Counted from the stretch's first letter, positions 1 to 8,626 are shown. The stretch: 64,000 nucleotides of DNA from Mesorhizobium sp. M3A.F.Ca.ET.080.04.2.1 (GCF_003952525.1 NZ_CP034451.1:5866501-5930500), one strand, 5' to 3'. Program-made: numbers and translations. Notes: generated by a model not told the origin, from the letters alone.

Positions 1-314
1 CCCGTGCCACAACCACCACCCCGACGCCGTGTTTGATTTAGAGATACCGCCCCGACATCATTTCGGCAATGAGGTTGAAACAGTGGAGTAAACAGCAGAA
101 GGGCGCCCTTGGGTCGCTAAGTAAAGGCCGCGAGTTTTCTGGGCCCATGCTCGCCGCTCGGCGCTACCCATCGATTAGATATTTTGGCGCGGGCGTCCGC
201 CCCTACCGGGCGGAAACGGATAGCCCACGCTAGTCTCCAAAAGCTAAGATAATCAATTACTTAGATCGGATCGGCACGCTATACTTACCTTCGTCAGTTA
301 ATATGGAGGTAAAT
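1..314. other. Region without a recognisable gene at the left edge
   Basis: No convincing gene is visible. The frame beginning at base 2 stays open to a TAA at 89-91 and could be the C-terminal tail of a gene entering from the left, but about 29 residues with no familiar motif are too few to call. The rest is AT-richer than the core chromosome. Bases 240-302 probably hold the promoter of the operon that starts at 315. A GGAGG at 305-309 is the ribosome binding site of that operon. Confidence 0.4.
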
Positions 315-608
315 ATGGCACGTACTTACCCCTCCGCTCGCCCCGATGTGGCATGGGGCAAACGCGGTAGGTCGCGGGGCGCTAGGCCCAGAGCGGCCGA
401 AGGGCAGGGGATGTTGGTTTCAGGCGTTGGCGCCAACGATCTCATCCGGGTGCTGCATCCTCGCGCGGTCCGTTTGTATCACGACCGAATGACCGTCGGG
501 GCTTTCGCCGAAGAGGTGGGAGATATTCGAGCTGCACTAAGGCAACTCCTTCGCAGTTACAGGGCTGGATGGATCGCGTTCCAAGCAGGAAGAGGAGCGC
601 CGAAGTGA
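315..608 (+). CDS. Small unknown protein, first gene of a terminase operon
   Basis: I do not recognise this 97-residue product. An ATG at 303 is also in frame, but the ATG at 315 sits five bases after GGAGG (305-309) and is the better start. The N-terminal third is rich in Arg and Pro. The rest contains two probable helices ending in an Arg-rich stretch and could be a small DNA-binding protein. Its TGA stop overlaps the GTG start of the next gene, and that gene overlaps the terminase gene, so all three are probably co-transcribed and translationally coupled. By position it could act as, or with, a terminase small subunit; that is inference from context only. Confidence 0.55.
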   Translation: MARTYPSARPDVAWGKRGRSRGARPRAAEGQGMLVSGVGANDLIRVLHPRAVRLYHDRMTVGAFAEEVGDIRAALRQLLRSYRAGWIAFQAGRGAPK

Positions 609-1021
609 CGAGCGCCGCCCCTTCGGGCGTGCGACCGGTCTATCCGGCGACCCATCGCTCGCGCGTCACGAACGGGAAGGACCTTCTGCCCGGCGTCGAT
701 GGTCGTACGTTCTGGGTTCGCCGCATGCGCGACGTGATGGCTCTCCATGTCTCCGACCTTGGAGGCGTCGAAGCCTGCAGCGAGGCTGAGAAGAGCATTA
801 TCAGGCGTGCCGCCGCTATAACGGTCGAGATGGAGCGGCTAGAGCGCTTCTTCGCGCTCGCCGGGGAGGCGGGGCCAGGCCTTGATAGCCTCAGCTTGTA
901 CTCGCGCCTGGCAAATACCCTCCGCCGCCTGCTCGACATGAACGACCTTCAGCGAAGGTCGCGCGACATCACGCCAACGATCGATGAATACATACGCGCC
1001 GTCGCTCAGGAGGAGGCATGA
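605..1021 (+). CDS. Unknown protein upstream of terminase, possible small subunit
   Basis: The product is about 138 residues from a GTG at 605 that overlaps the preceding TGA, with a GAGGAG-like site around 592-597. An in-frame ATG at 569 would add 12 residues inside the upstream gene and has no better ribosome binding site. The sequence has an N-terminal basic part, then an acidic helical segment that would suit oligomerisation, and a Leu/Arg-rich C-terminal half (LANTLRRLLDMNDLQRRSRD). I see no catalytic motif. The stop overlaps the terminase large-subunit start as ATGA. Terminase small subunits are short, helical and encoded directly before the large subunit, so this is the best candidate, but the sequence alone does not prove it. 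Confidence 0.55.
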   Translation: MTSAAPSGVRPVYPATHRSRVTNGKDLLPGVDGRTFWVRRMRDVMALHVSDLGGVEACSEAEKSIIRRAAAITVEMERLERFFALAGEAGPGLDSLSLYSRLANTLRRLLDMNDLQRRSRDITPTIDEYIRAVAQEEA

Positions 1022-2454
1022 ATATCCTGCAGGCGTGCGCCGATTCCAATTTGTTCGGCCCGTGGTTCCGCCGCCAGGCAAGTTGGAATGTGTGGTTTGT
1101 CTACCTAGCGGTGTTGTTCGGCTTGCCGTTGGACGACGAACAGTTGGCCCTGTTTCGGCATCACACCGGGCGGCTGAATCCGCCATCTGATCCAGTGACT
1201 GAATCTTGGCTCGTCGTTGGGCGACGCGGCGGGAAGAGCTTCGTAATGGCGCTGATTGCCGTATACCTTGCCTGCTTTCGCCAGTATCGCCATCACCTTC
1301 AGCCCGGTGAGCGTGCCACGATCCTTGTCATAGCTGCGGACCGGAAACAGGCCCGCATGATCATGCGCTATGTCCGGGGTCTTCTGACGAACATCCCAAT
1401 CCTATCGAGGATGGTGAAAAACGAGACGGCCGAGGCATTCGATCTCAACAACTCCGTGACGATCGAGGTTGGGACCGCTTCTCATCGTTCGACGCGAGGC
1501 TACACGCTGGCCGCCGTGCTGTGCGACGAGCTTGCGTTTTGGCGCACCGACGATAGCGCCGAGCCCGACTATGCCATCTTGGACGCTATCCGACCTGGCT
1601 TGGTGACTATACCCGGCGCCATGCTCTTGTGTGCGTCGAGCCCCTACGCGCGACGCGGTGCGCTGTGGGATGCATTCCGCCGGTACTGGGGACAGGAGGC
1701 CGGTCCACTTGTCTGGCGAGCCACCACGCTAGAAATGAACCCGTCAGTGCCGCCGTCCGTCATCGACGAGGCGATGAGTCGGGACGCTGTGTCCGCTCGC
1801 GCGGAATACTTGGCCGAGTTCCGCACTGATATGGAGATGCTACTCACTCGCGAGTCGGTCGCGGAATGCGTCTCCCCCGGCATACTGGAGCGTCCGCCGA
1901 TGGGGCATGCACGATACGCAGCCTTCGTCGATCCATCGGGGGGTAGCGCGGACAGCATGACGCTGGCAATCGCGCACGCGCACGGAGACGATGCTATTCT
2001 GGATGCCGTCCGCGAGGTAAGGCCCCCGTTCTCGCCCGAGGCTGTCGTCGCCACCTTCGCGGCGGTAATCCGCTCCTATGGTATTCGTTCCGTCACCGGT
2101 GACCGCTACGGAGGCGAGTTTCCGCGCGAACTATTTCGGCGCCACGGCGTCGAGTACCGCCTGTCCGAGCAGAACCGTTCCGATCTTTACCTGGCTCTCG
2201 TTCCGGCGATCAACTCACAGCGCGTGGAGCTTCTCGACGTCCCCCGTTTGGAGAGCCAACTGGTCAGTCTGGAAAGGCGAACCAGCAGGAGCGGACGTGA
2301 CATCGTCGATCATCCCTCGGGCGGCCATGACGATCTAGCAAACGCCGTCGCGGGGGCCTTAGCGCTCGCACCTTCGGCTGCAAAGGCCGTTGTGATGGTC
2401 GGAGCGATCGGCGGCTATGGCAACTGTGGCCCCATCTCGTGGAGCGAAGTCTGA
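1018..2454 (+). CDS. Phage-type terminase large subunit (TerL-like)
   Basis: This 478-residue protein has the two-domain layout of a phage DNA-packaging terminase. The N-terminal ATPase has a Walker A-like VVGRRGGKS (about 66-74), a Walker B VLCDE (167-171) and a coupling-type CASSP motif (about 205-209). The C-terminal RNase H-like nuclease has acidic motifs FVDPSGG (303-309), GDRYGG (361-366) and SGGHDDLANA (434-443). In phages this enzyme cuts concatemeric DNA and pumps it through the portal. Length and motif spacing look intact, so it need not be a pseudogene. It starts as ATGA on the stop of the previous gene. No portal, capsid, protease or tail gene follows, so it is an orphan terminase in a tRNA-linked island. 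It could serve a satellite or be what remains of a prophage. Confidence 0.85.
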   Translation: MNILQACADSNLFGPWFRRQASWNVWFVYLAVLFGLPLDDEQLALFRHHTGRLNPPSDPVTESWLVVGRRGGKSFVMALIAVYLACFRQYRHHLQPGERATILVIAADRKQARMIMRYVRGLLTNIPILSRMVKNETAEAFDLNNSVTIEVGTASHRSTRGYTLAAVLCDELAFWRTDDSAEPDYAILDAIRPGLVTIPGAMLLCASSPYARRGALWDAFRRYWGQEAGPLVWRATTLEMNPSVPPSVIDEAMSRDAVSARAEYLAEFRTDMEMLLTRESVAECVSPGILERPPMGHARYAAFVDPSGGSADSMTLAIAHAHGDDAILDAVREVRPPFSPEAVVATFAAVIRSYGIRSVTGDRYGGEFPRELFRRHGVEYRLSEQNRSDLYLALVPAINSQRVELLDVPRLESQLVSLERRTSRSGRDIVDHPSGGHDDLANAVAGALALAPSAAKAVVMVGAIGGYGNCGPISWSEV

Positions 2455-2553
2455 TGGGACTATCCGCGCCAAGCCGCTACCTCCGACGGTGGGTCGTCGG
2501 AGAGCGCAGCAATGCGGTTCTGCTGAACTTTATTTCTAGGAGAGGAATCCGGA

Positions 2554-3243
2554 ATGCCGAAGCAGATTACAGAACTCGATATCGCAGCGCGCATTGCGCC
2601 GGCTGCAATCCGGTGGCCAAGCACGGCAATTCACTGGGAAAAGCTTAAGAAGGCGGTAGATGCGATCCGCATGCTCGTCGCTGCCGTGGATGCCAATTGC
2701 AAGGTGGTGGAACAGGATCCTGACCTCAGCCTTGAAGGAATTGCGCGCAAGCGGGTTGATATCGCCCGTCGAGCTTTAGGGGAATTGGTCGACTTTGCAC
2801 CCCAAAGATCGGCCGAATCGGCCGTTGCCAGCGCCCTCTCATTGTTCGAGGCCGGGATGATCGACCTCCCAAAGCCGCCCGCCGGTCTAGCCGAAGTTGC
2901 GCTTGCGCAGGAGCTTCGCGCTCACGTGAGAGCACAGCAGAATCCCGCCGGCTTTGTATTGAACCACCTTGACGATGCTCGGCTAGTCGGGGCCGTGCTC
3001 CATGCCCCCGGCTTTCTCTCCGGGCTTGCGGACGAGGGGCTCAATGTGATCAGAGACCGTTCTCGCTCTGCACTCCATCCTGAGCAGGTACAGCTACGCA
3101 AAGACGCTGAAGACGCTTTGGAGGAGTTGCATCGGGCCGCCGCCGCGGCGAGAAGAATGATAGTCGCAAGAACGGACACGAGGCTGGACGGGGACGGGCA
3201 AGTCCGCGATAATCGCGAGCCCGGCGCCGATGAAATAGCTTAG
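2554..3243 (+). CDS. Unknown helical protein downstream of terminase
   Basis: I do not recognise this 229-residue protein. It has a good ribosome binding site (AGGAGAGGAAT) a few bases before the ATG. The sequence is almost entirely alpha-helical and Ala/Leu/Glu/Arg rich, with a likely coiled-coil stretch near the C-terminus (ALEELHRAAAAARRM) and a hydrophilic acidic tail. No signal peptide or transmembrane segment is seen. It lies 99 bases after the terminase gene in the same direction, so it may share the transcript. In phages this slot normally holds the portal gene, but at 229 residues without portal features this is not a portal protein. Confidence 0.55.
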   Translation: MPKQITELDIAARIAPAAIRWPSTAIHWEKLKKAVDAIRMLVAAVDANCKVVEQDPDLSLEGIARKRVDIARRALGELVDFAPQRSAESAVASALSLFEAGMIDLPKPPAGLAEVALAQELRAHVRAQQNPAGFVLNHLDDARLVGAVLHAPGFLSGLADEGLNVIRDRSRSALHPEQVQLRKDAEDALEELHRAAAAARRMIVARTDTRLDGDGQVRDNREPGADEIA

Positions 3244-3492
3244 GGTGTTACGCCAGTCAGAAATCATTATTGCCCGGCACAGTTAGCAGGTAGCGCGGTA
3301 CCATTCATCCAACCTTGGTGCCGAAGGCCAGACATTCGCTAATCTGTTGCCTCTGGTTAAAATCTAGAAAGCTTCTCCGGAGTAATCGAATTTTCGCAAC
3401 GATGGTTTCGGGCCAAAGCCTTCCAGAGTTTCGGCCGGCATCGTCGTGGAAGTAGTTCGAAATGACAGTTCGTGTAAAGATGGTTCTGCGGA

Positions 3493-5751
3493 ATGGCGAG
3501 TAAATCACTAGTGAGCATCCCCCGCATCTCGCTCGATCCAAAGATCCGCTTCCTCGTTAGCATCCCAGACGGACAGCCAGAAAACGCAACACCGTTTCAG
3601 GGATTTGCCTACAGCCTCTGCGAAAAAAGCCGGCTGCTTGAATTCTTCCAGCAAATGCCCACCGATATCTTTGAGCTAACCCCCACAGTGTTTCCTTTTC
3701 GAATCGCGCGCCGCATTGCCGGCCAAGCGCCGATCAATTGGTACGGGCAGTCACCTCGCGCGCTGACGTCCCAACCCCACCCGCTCGAGGCCGCTTTTAC
3801 AATCATTTTGCTCGATCGGAGCGAAAAGGTAATTGACTATGAGGAATGGTTGGCCAAGTGCCCGGGGCCCGTTACGCTGGTGGCTGAAAGCGGGGGGCAG
3901 ATCGCCTATTCCGATTTGTCTCTTCAGGCTGTGCGGGCGCGATTTCTTGAAGTATGTGGGCTACTGAACGTCCTGGGTACTATCGAGAATGTCGCGGTGG
4001 CGGAGGCGGCCATTGCTTCTTGGGTAGAGCCAGCCGAACGCCGCCTTCCTTATGAAATAGGTGGACACGGCACCATCTTGCCAAACGTCGCGGTTCTTCG
4101 AGCCTGTGGCTATGTGGGCATAGGGGAGAAGCCCTTTTCGCGGCATCATCAGGGTGAGAAAGCGCATATCGAACAGATTGTACTAACTACAAACTCAGTT
4201 TTCGATGAACGCGAGGCGAACCCGCCAAGTCGCTTGAATCAGGTCTACCCGCGCTCGCCCGACCTAAATCTATATCTTCCCGCAACTTACGATCTCAAAG
4301 CACTGTCGTTGAGACGCGACTTGGATCGTGGGGTAAGGCGAGACATGCAAGCTGTTCTGCGCATCTTGGACAAGCAAGTCGGCTACAGCTTCGAAGCGTC
4401 GTCGGAAGCCGAAAAGAAGGCGATACTCGGCCTCACCGACGAGGTGCTTATTCAACGCAAAAGGCCAACTCCAAATCCCATCATGAGAATGAGACAGCTC
4501 GAAGTGTGGCTCGGAACTGAAGCCGTCGCTTGTCTCGCTACCTCAGAAATTGGCGGAGTAGTAAGGCTGCCCAACAGAATGAATCGCACGCGAGGTCTTG
4601 TTCGCCAATTCGCCCAGCACTACCGCGCCGATCGGCCACAGATGCTGAAGCGAAGTGAGTTGTTTCGAAGCGTGCAACGTGCCATCGCGGAGTGTTTTCC
4701 CGATGACTTGCAGGCGCTGCTGGCGCGGTCTCGGGACGGCATCCGAGTTATCTCCGATGCTCATGTCGAATGGCTAGACGTTAGGGGCATCCCATTAGGC
4801 CTTCGGCACAACGTATCTCGGATACCGGTCACACCCGGGAATTTGTTTATCGATACGCTCTCAACGCCAGTGCCGATCCACGCGACACCTGAGCAGTTCC
4901 GGGACATTCTCGTCGTGAGCGGTCTGCCAGAGGCAGACATCATTGCTCGGCAATTCAAAATAGCCTTCGAAATATTCGGCAAACAATGGCGCGACAGGCT
5001 GCGTATCAAGTTTGTGCGGGTGGCGTCTCGGCGAGCTTTAGTTGAGGCGATCAATGCATTCGAAGGTATGCTAATGGTCTTCGACGGCCATGGTTCCCAT
5101 AGGCCGGACGAGCCCGGTGTTTTGTGGCTCGGTGAAGAGGCAGTCGACGTCTGGGGATTGGGAGGAGAAATCCGCCGCCCGCCGCCTATTGTCATCCTGA
5201 GCGCCTGTGACACACATGCGGCTGATCGCAATCACGCGACGGTGGCAAATGGCTTCCTTGCTCTGGGCTGCCGCTCAGTGTTGGGATCAGTGTTCCCCTT
5301 GCATGCGTTCCACGCGGCGGTTTTCACCTCTCGGCTTCTCTACCGAGTGTCCGACTATATTCCAGCAGCTGTCGACCGATTCCAACGCTCATTGACGTGG
5401 CTTGAAGTGGTTTCGGGTATGCTGCGCCGCCAACTCACGACGGATATCATTCGCCATTTGGAAGCGCAGCGCCTGATCGTCGAAGCGGACGCCAGAAACA
5501 TGTTCCAGCAGATGCATTGGCTTGCCGATTCCGACCTCGACGACCCCTTCTTGCATATACGTCGGGCTCTTCTCGACTACGGCATTTCCGAGAGCGAACT
5601 GGATCGAGAAATTCACACGGCGATCGCTACGTCGAGCACCATAAGCTATCTCCACCTTGGCCGCCCGGAAACAATTTTGATTAATTCAGCTGAGAACCTC
5701 AAGAAATGGACGGAAAGTGTCGCGGCTCTGGACCAAGAGAATGTGAGCTAG
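3493..5751 (+). CDS. CHAT-domain (caspase-like) protein
   Basis: The 752-residue product ends in a CHAT domain, a caspase-fold cysteine peptidase. The catalytic His lies in MVFDGHGSH (His533) and the catalytic Cys in ILSACDTHA (Cys572), followed by a GSVFPL strand. A conserved strand pattern, EWLDVRGIPLGLRHNVSRIP, lies about 100 residues before the His. Residues 1 to about 410 match nothing I know and have no membrane segment or signal peptide; they are probably a sensor or target-binding region. The start is constrained because an in-frame TAA lies at 3475-3477, though no strong ribosome binding site precedes the ATG. CHAT proteases are repeatedly recruited as effectors in bacterial immune systems. 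Here the gene stands alone, 250 bases after the terminase unit, and its substrate is not evident. Confidence 0.85.
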   Translation: MASKSLVSIPRISLDPKIRFLVSIPDGQPENATPFQGFAYSLCEKSRLLEFFQQMPTDIFELTPTVFPFRIARRIAGQAPINWYGQSPRALTSQPHPLEAAFTIILLDRSEKVIDYEEWLAKCPGPVTLVAESGGQIAYSDLSLQAVRARFLEVCGLLNVLGTIENVAVAEAAIASWVEPAERRLPYEIGGHGTILPNVAVLRACGYVGIGEKPFSRHHQGEKAHIEQIVLTTNSVFDEREANPPSRLNQVYPRSPDLNLYLPATYDLKALSLRRDLDRGVRRDMQAVLRILDKQVGYSFEASSEAEKKAILGLTDEVLIQRKRPTPNPIMRMRQLEVWLGTEAVACLATSEIGGVVRLPNRMNRTRGLVRQFAQHYRADRPQMLKRSELFRSVQRAIAECFPDDLQALLARSRDGIRVISDAHVEWLDVRGIPLGLRHNVSRIPVTPGNLFIDTLSTPVPIHATPEQFRDILVVSGLPEADIIARQFKIAFEIFGKQWRDRLRIKFVRVASRRALVEAINAFEGMLMVFDGHGSHRPDEPGVLWLGEEAVDVWGLGGEIRRPPPIVILSACDTHAADRNHATVANGFLALGCRSVLGSVFPLHAFHAAVFTSRLLYRVSDYIPAAVDRFQRSLTWLEVVSGMLRRQLTTDIIRHLEAQRLIVEADARNMFQQMHWLADSDLDDPFLHIRRALLDYGISESELDREIHTAIATSSTISYLHLGRPETILINSAENLKKWTESVAALDQENVS

Positions 5752-5805
5752 ACTGTCGCTCCCCCGACTCCGTTTTGAGCGGCGCTGGGGTTAGGCGCGG
5801 TGAGT

Positions 5806-6873
5806 TCATTTTACAACGCGTATGTTTTGTGAACCATCTTGCCTCGGCGGCGAATTGTCAGAAGTTAGGCCAAAGATTAGGTTCTCAAGTTCCGACTCGG
5901 GAAGATGTAGTTCCTTTGCAATCTTCGAACGGGTTGAACCGCGTCGCCAGAGGTCTTGCAGAACCATCTGCCAGATGGATGATCTCTCAGAAGGGATGCC
6001 ATTTGGTTCGGAGTTTCGATAGCGTTGGTTGAGTTGAATACAGAAGGTTCTGTTCTGCCACTCGGTGATAATTCCCATTTTATGCAGGCGATAACAGAGT
6101 GCAGCCGCCGAAACACCCCATCGCCTCTTTGCCGAGATGATTTGAGATAGGCTGCCAATATATGGTATCTGAGACCTAACATCAGCGCTCGGCATAAGAA
6201 AAGAACTTGCAAACTCATTGGCTTCCATCTCGGCAGAACGTTGATTTGGACCTCCGTGCTTATGCAAAATTAGATGGCCAAGCTCATGTGCGGCGTCAAA
6301 TCTGCTTCTTTCTGCAGTCTTAAAGGTATTAAGAAATATAAACGGTTCGCTATTTCTCCAGACCGAAAAAGCATCGACGTTCTTTGTGCTTTCAGCAAGC
6401 GAGAACACACGGATGCCTTTTGTTTCGATGAACTTTATCATGTGGCCAATTGGCTTTTCACCGATAGCCCAATATTGTCGCAGCGTGCGCGCGGCAGCGG
6501 TCGGGTTCCGTTCATGGCTTAGGTCGAGCAAATCGGGCTCGGGGAGTTGATACTCGGAGTTGAGCCAGTCCGCGACTTCGAATGCCAGCGCTCCGGCTGC
6601 GAGCGCCGCGTCTCGTTCCCTGGCCGTCATAGTTGTGAGGCTTCGGAAGCTGGCGGCGTCGACATTAATCTCGTCGGCAGTATCCTTTTCGAAAAATTCC
6701 GCTGGGAATGCCAAGGCCTTTACCAGTTTCGAGATCGTATCTTCGTCGGGCACCTGCTTGCCGTTGACAACGCGAGATAGAGTTACGGGAGCGATGCCCG
6801 ATCGCTCTGCGAGAATCTTTGCGGTAAACCGGCGGCGCTTTCGGGCCAGTTCAAGCCTTCCCAGATTGAACAT
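5806..6873 (-). CDS. XRE-family regulator fused to an ImmA/IrrE metallopeptidase
   Basis: This 355-residue protein combines an N-terminal Cro/C1-type helix-turn-helix (residues 5-55, with LAERSGIAPVTLSRVVNG) and a COG2856-type zinc peptidase. The zinc site is HELGH at 196-200, with the third ligand in EMEANEFA (Glu217). The C-terminal 100 residues are helical. Relatives such as ImmA and IrrE cleave a repressor after a stress signal; fused versions commonly autoregulate a neighbouring gene. It is the second gene of a minus-strand pair, starting four bases after the stop of the first, with its AAGG site inside the end of that gene. It converges on the CHAT gene with only 54 bases between them. 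Base composition is clearly lower in GC than the core chromosome. Confidence 0.9.
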   Translation of the reverse strand: MFNLGRLELARKRRRFTAKILAERSGIAPVTLSRVVNGKQVPDEDTISKLVKALAFPAEFFEKDTADEINVDAASFRSLTTMTARERDAALAAGALAFEVADWLNSEYQLPEPDLLDLSHERNPTAAARTLRQYWAIGEKPIGHMIKFIETKGIRVFSLAESTKNVDAFSVWRNSEPFIFLNTFKTAERSRFDAAHELGHLILHKHGGPNQRSAEMEANEFASSFLMPSADVRSQIPYIGSLSQIISAKRRWGVSAAALCYRLHKMGIITEWQNRTFCIQLNQRYRNSEPNGIPSERSSIWQMVLQDLWRRGSTRSKIAKELHLPESELENLIFGLTSDNSPPRQDGSQNIRVVK

Positions 6874-6877
6874 TTGA

Positions 6878-7525
6878 CTACCTTCGGGAAATCACAGGCT
6901 CGACATTGACCGGGCCGTCGTCGTCATGGCTGCGAGACTCAAAACCACCCCAATCTCCACCACGGATAATGAAGATCCGCTCTAGGAAACCGTAAAAGTT
7001 TCCATCCTTCACCGATGCCGGCAAGGACAGCTCTGCGCGAATGTCGTCACCATCGAAGGATGCGCAGAGATACCACACTGCGCTCTTAAGCCCCTTAACG
7101 AGTTCGGGATCGACTGCCTCCGGCAAATCGCCGGGACGGGGGAACAGCAAGCCTTGTGCATCTCCAATGATCTTCGCTGAGCCAGCTTTTTTGCCGGAAA
7201 TGGCGCGGGGCGCGCGCTGGGCGCAGGCAAGGTCAACATTCTGATAGGCGATCTTCATGCCGGTCGCCGGATTTATGACGGATTCGACATTGCGGTCTCG
7301 GCTGATGACAAAGCCCTTTGACATGAACAGCCAACGCATATGCCGCGTACCAGCAATGTATGCCAGCTGGCCGGGCGCGTTGATGGGATCAACCTCAACC
7401 GAGCTAGAACGTTCGGCCAGCGTGTTGCGGATCACGTCGACTAGATCGTCGCGAGTAACACCGAAACCAGAAGCAAGCCGTGCGTCGATTTCCCATTCTT
7501 CCGAGTAGATACGAGAGGCAAGCAT
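6878..7525 (-). CDS. Unknown protein paired with the XRE-ImmA gene
   Basis: I do not recognise this roughly 215-residue product. The frame is open up to a TTG at 7588, but that start would lie within the long inverted repeat. The ATG at 7525 has GAGGA ten bases upstream and leaves the repeat in the leader, so I prefer it. The protein is mixed alpha/beta and soluble, with blocks such as GTRHMRWLFMSKGF and FYGFLERIFIIRGGDWGG. There is no signal peptide and no obvious nuclease or ADP-ribosyltransferase motif. It is the first gene of a two-gene operon with the XRE-ImmA regulator. That arrangement is typical of toxin or effector plus regulator, or of a substrate and its protease; which one applies here is open. 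Confidence 0.65.
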   Translation of the reverse strand: MLASRIYSEEWEIDARLASGFGVTRDDLVDVIRNTLAERSSSVEVDPINAPGQLAYIAGTRHMRWLFMSKGFVISRDRNVESVINPATGMKIAYQNVDLACAQRAPRAISGKKAGSAKIIGDAQGLLFPRPGDLPEAVDPELVKGLKSAVWYLCASFDGDDIRAELSLPASVKDGNFYGFLERIFIIRGGDWGGFESRSHDDDGPVNVEPVISRR

Positions 7526-7540
7526 AGAGCGCGAATCCTC

Positions 7541-7580
7541 GATAATTTTTCCTGCCTCATATGTGGAGGAAAAAATTATC
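7541..7580. promoter_or_regulatory. Long inverted repeat, candidate operator of the XRE-ImmA operon
   Basis: GATAATTTTTCC (7541-7552) is repeated in inverted orientation as GGAAAAAATTATC (7568-7580), a 12-bp match with one extra A, around a 15-base spacer. It lies about 16 bases upstream of the preferred ATG (7525) of the minus-strand operon whose second gene encodes a helix-turn-helix protein. AT-rich inverted repeats at this position are typical XRE-family operators, which suggests autoregulation. No terminator role is likely because it lies upstream of the operon. Confidence 0.5.
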
Positions 7581-7764
7581 GCGGTCAACTGCGGTCTGGG
7601 CTTTCCCCAACGGCTTCTTCACCATCTCGGCGCGGCGCTGTGGTATCATGCCATGCTCACGCCGACGCCGGGGCGGCACGTCGGCCCGGGGAGCCGTTGA
7701 TTTTCCGTACGTGGCTGGTTCTAATACGCTGACCGTATTCGGCCAAACCGCAGAGTAAACTGAA

Positions 7765-8607
7765 ATGACATCCCAGCCCGTACAAGAAACCGTCATCAAG
7801 GCACACTGCTCGCAATGCGGTGGTGTTCGTAATTGCGATGTACGTGGGCACCATGTTCAGCGCGGCGGCGACGAAAACTATGACTGGATGACCGAATGGT
7901 ATCTGTTGGAGTGCAGAGGCTGCGAGCACGTCTTTGCTCAGACCATAAGCTCCAATTCTGAGGACGTTGACTATTCTTACGGCCGTGGGGGCGAGACGAT
8001 CACTGACTATCTGGAGGTAACTAAGACGTGGCCAGCTCAGACAAAAAGGAAGAGGCCAGACTGGATGTCTGGGGTCGGCATTCACATTGAGGGGACTGGC
8101 CCCCTGGGCGAATCGCTGCTTGAACTTTACGGGGCTCTAGACAGCGAACTGAACACACTAGCTGCCATAGGCATGCGGACCTCATTCGACATTGCATCGG
8201 AGCTGCTGGGGATCGATCCCAATCTTTCCTTTCAGGCAAAGTTGAAAGGGCTGGTCGACGCGGGTCACATTGGCTCAGTTGATCAGACTAGGCTGGGAGC
8301 GCTCGTCGACGCCGGCAGCGCTTCGGTACATCGGGGATGGAAGCCTGGCGCCGACGACCTGAACACAATGATGGATGTTCTGGAGCAGTTCATCCACGAT
8401 GCGTTCGTCACGCCCGCGCTAAAGAAGCGGCTCGACGCCAAAGTTGCGATGATGAACGCATTCGTGCCCGTCAGGCCAACAAAACAAAGGACAGGAAGGA
8501 CCAGGGCCCCTTCGCTCGATTCGAATCCGACGCCATCTATTGATTCCCATATTACCCCAGAATTAACTCAGGTCGCAGCCGCGGACCTGCCGGAGATAGC
8601 CAAGTAG
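7765..8607 (+). CDS. DUF4145 protein with an N-terminal zinc ribbon
   Basis: The 280-residue protein starts with a zinc-ribbon-like pair of CxxC knuckles (Cys15/Cys18 and Cys50/Cys53). The middle has the DUF4145 pattern (LLELYGALDSELNTLAAIGMRTSFDIAS, then the conserved VHRGW stretch near residue 190). The C-terminus is a Pro/Ser/Thr-rich tail of about 50 residues. DUF4145 domains occur alone or fused to restriction and other defence proteins, where they are thought to bind partner proteins or nucleic acid; no enzymatic activity is established. It is transcribed away from the ImmA operon across a 176-base divergent region. It is the last gene before the tRNA-Glu and so marks the island edge. 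Confidence 0.75.
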   Translation: MTSQPVQETVIKAHCSQCGGVRNCDVRGHHVQRGGDENYDWMTEWYLLECRGCEHVFAQTISSNSEDVDYSYGRGGETITDYLEVTKTWPAQTKRKRPDWMSGVGIHIEGTGPLGESLLELYGALDSELNTLAAIGMRTSFDIASELLGIDPNLSFQAKLKGLVDAGHIGSVDQTRLGALVDAGSASVHRGWKPGADDLNTMMDVLEQFIHDAFVTPALKKRLDAKVAMMNAFVPVRPTKQRTGRTRAPSLDSNPTPSIDSHITPELTQVAAADLPEIAK

Positions 8608-8626
8608 CTGTATTTACTGAAAATTC

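Noticed and set aside
98..120. Short match (CCCTTGGG) to the tRNA-Glu 3' end, possible attachment repeat
   Set aside because: Only eight bases match and the flanks differ, which is expected by chance.
7557..7799. Minus-strand frame of 80 codons in the divergent region before the DUF4145 gene
   Set aside because: It overlaps the inverted repeat and the DUF4145 start, has no ribosome binding site, and shows no motif I can name. It could still be a gene remnant.
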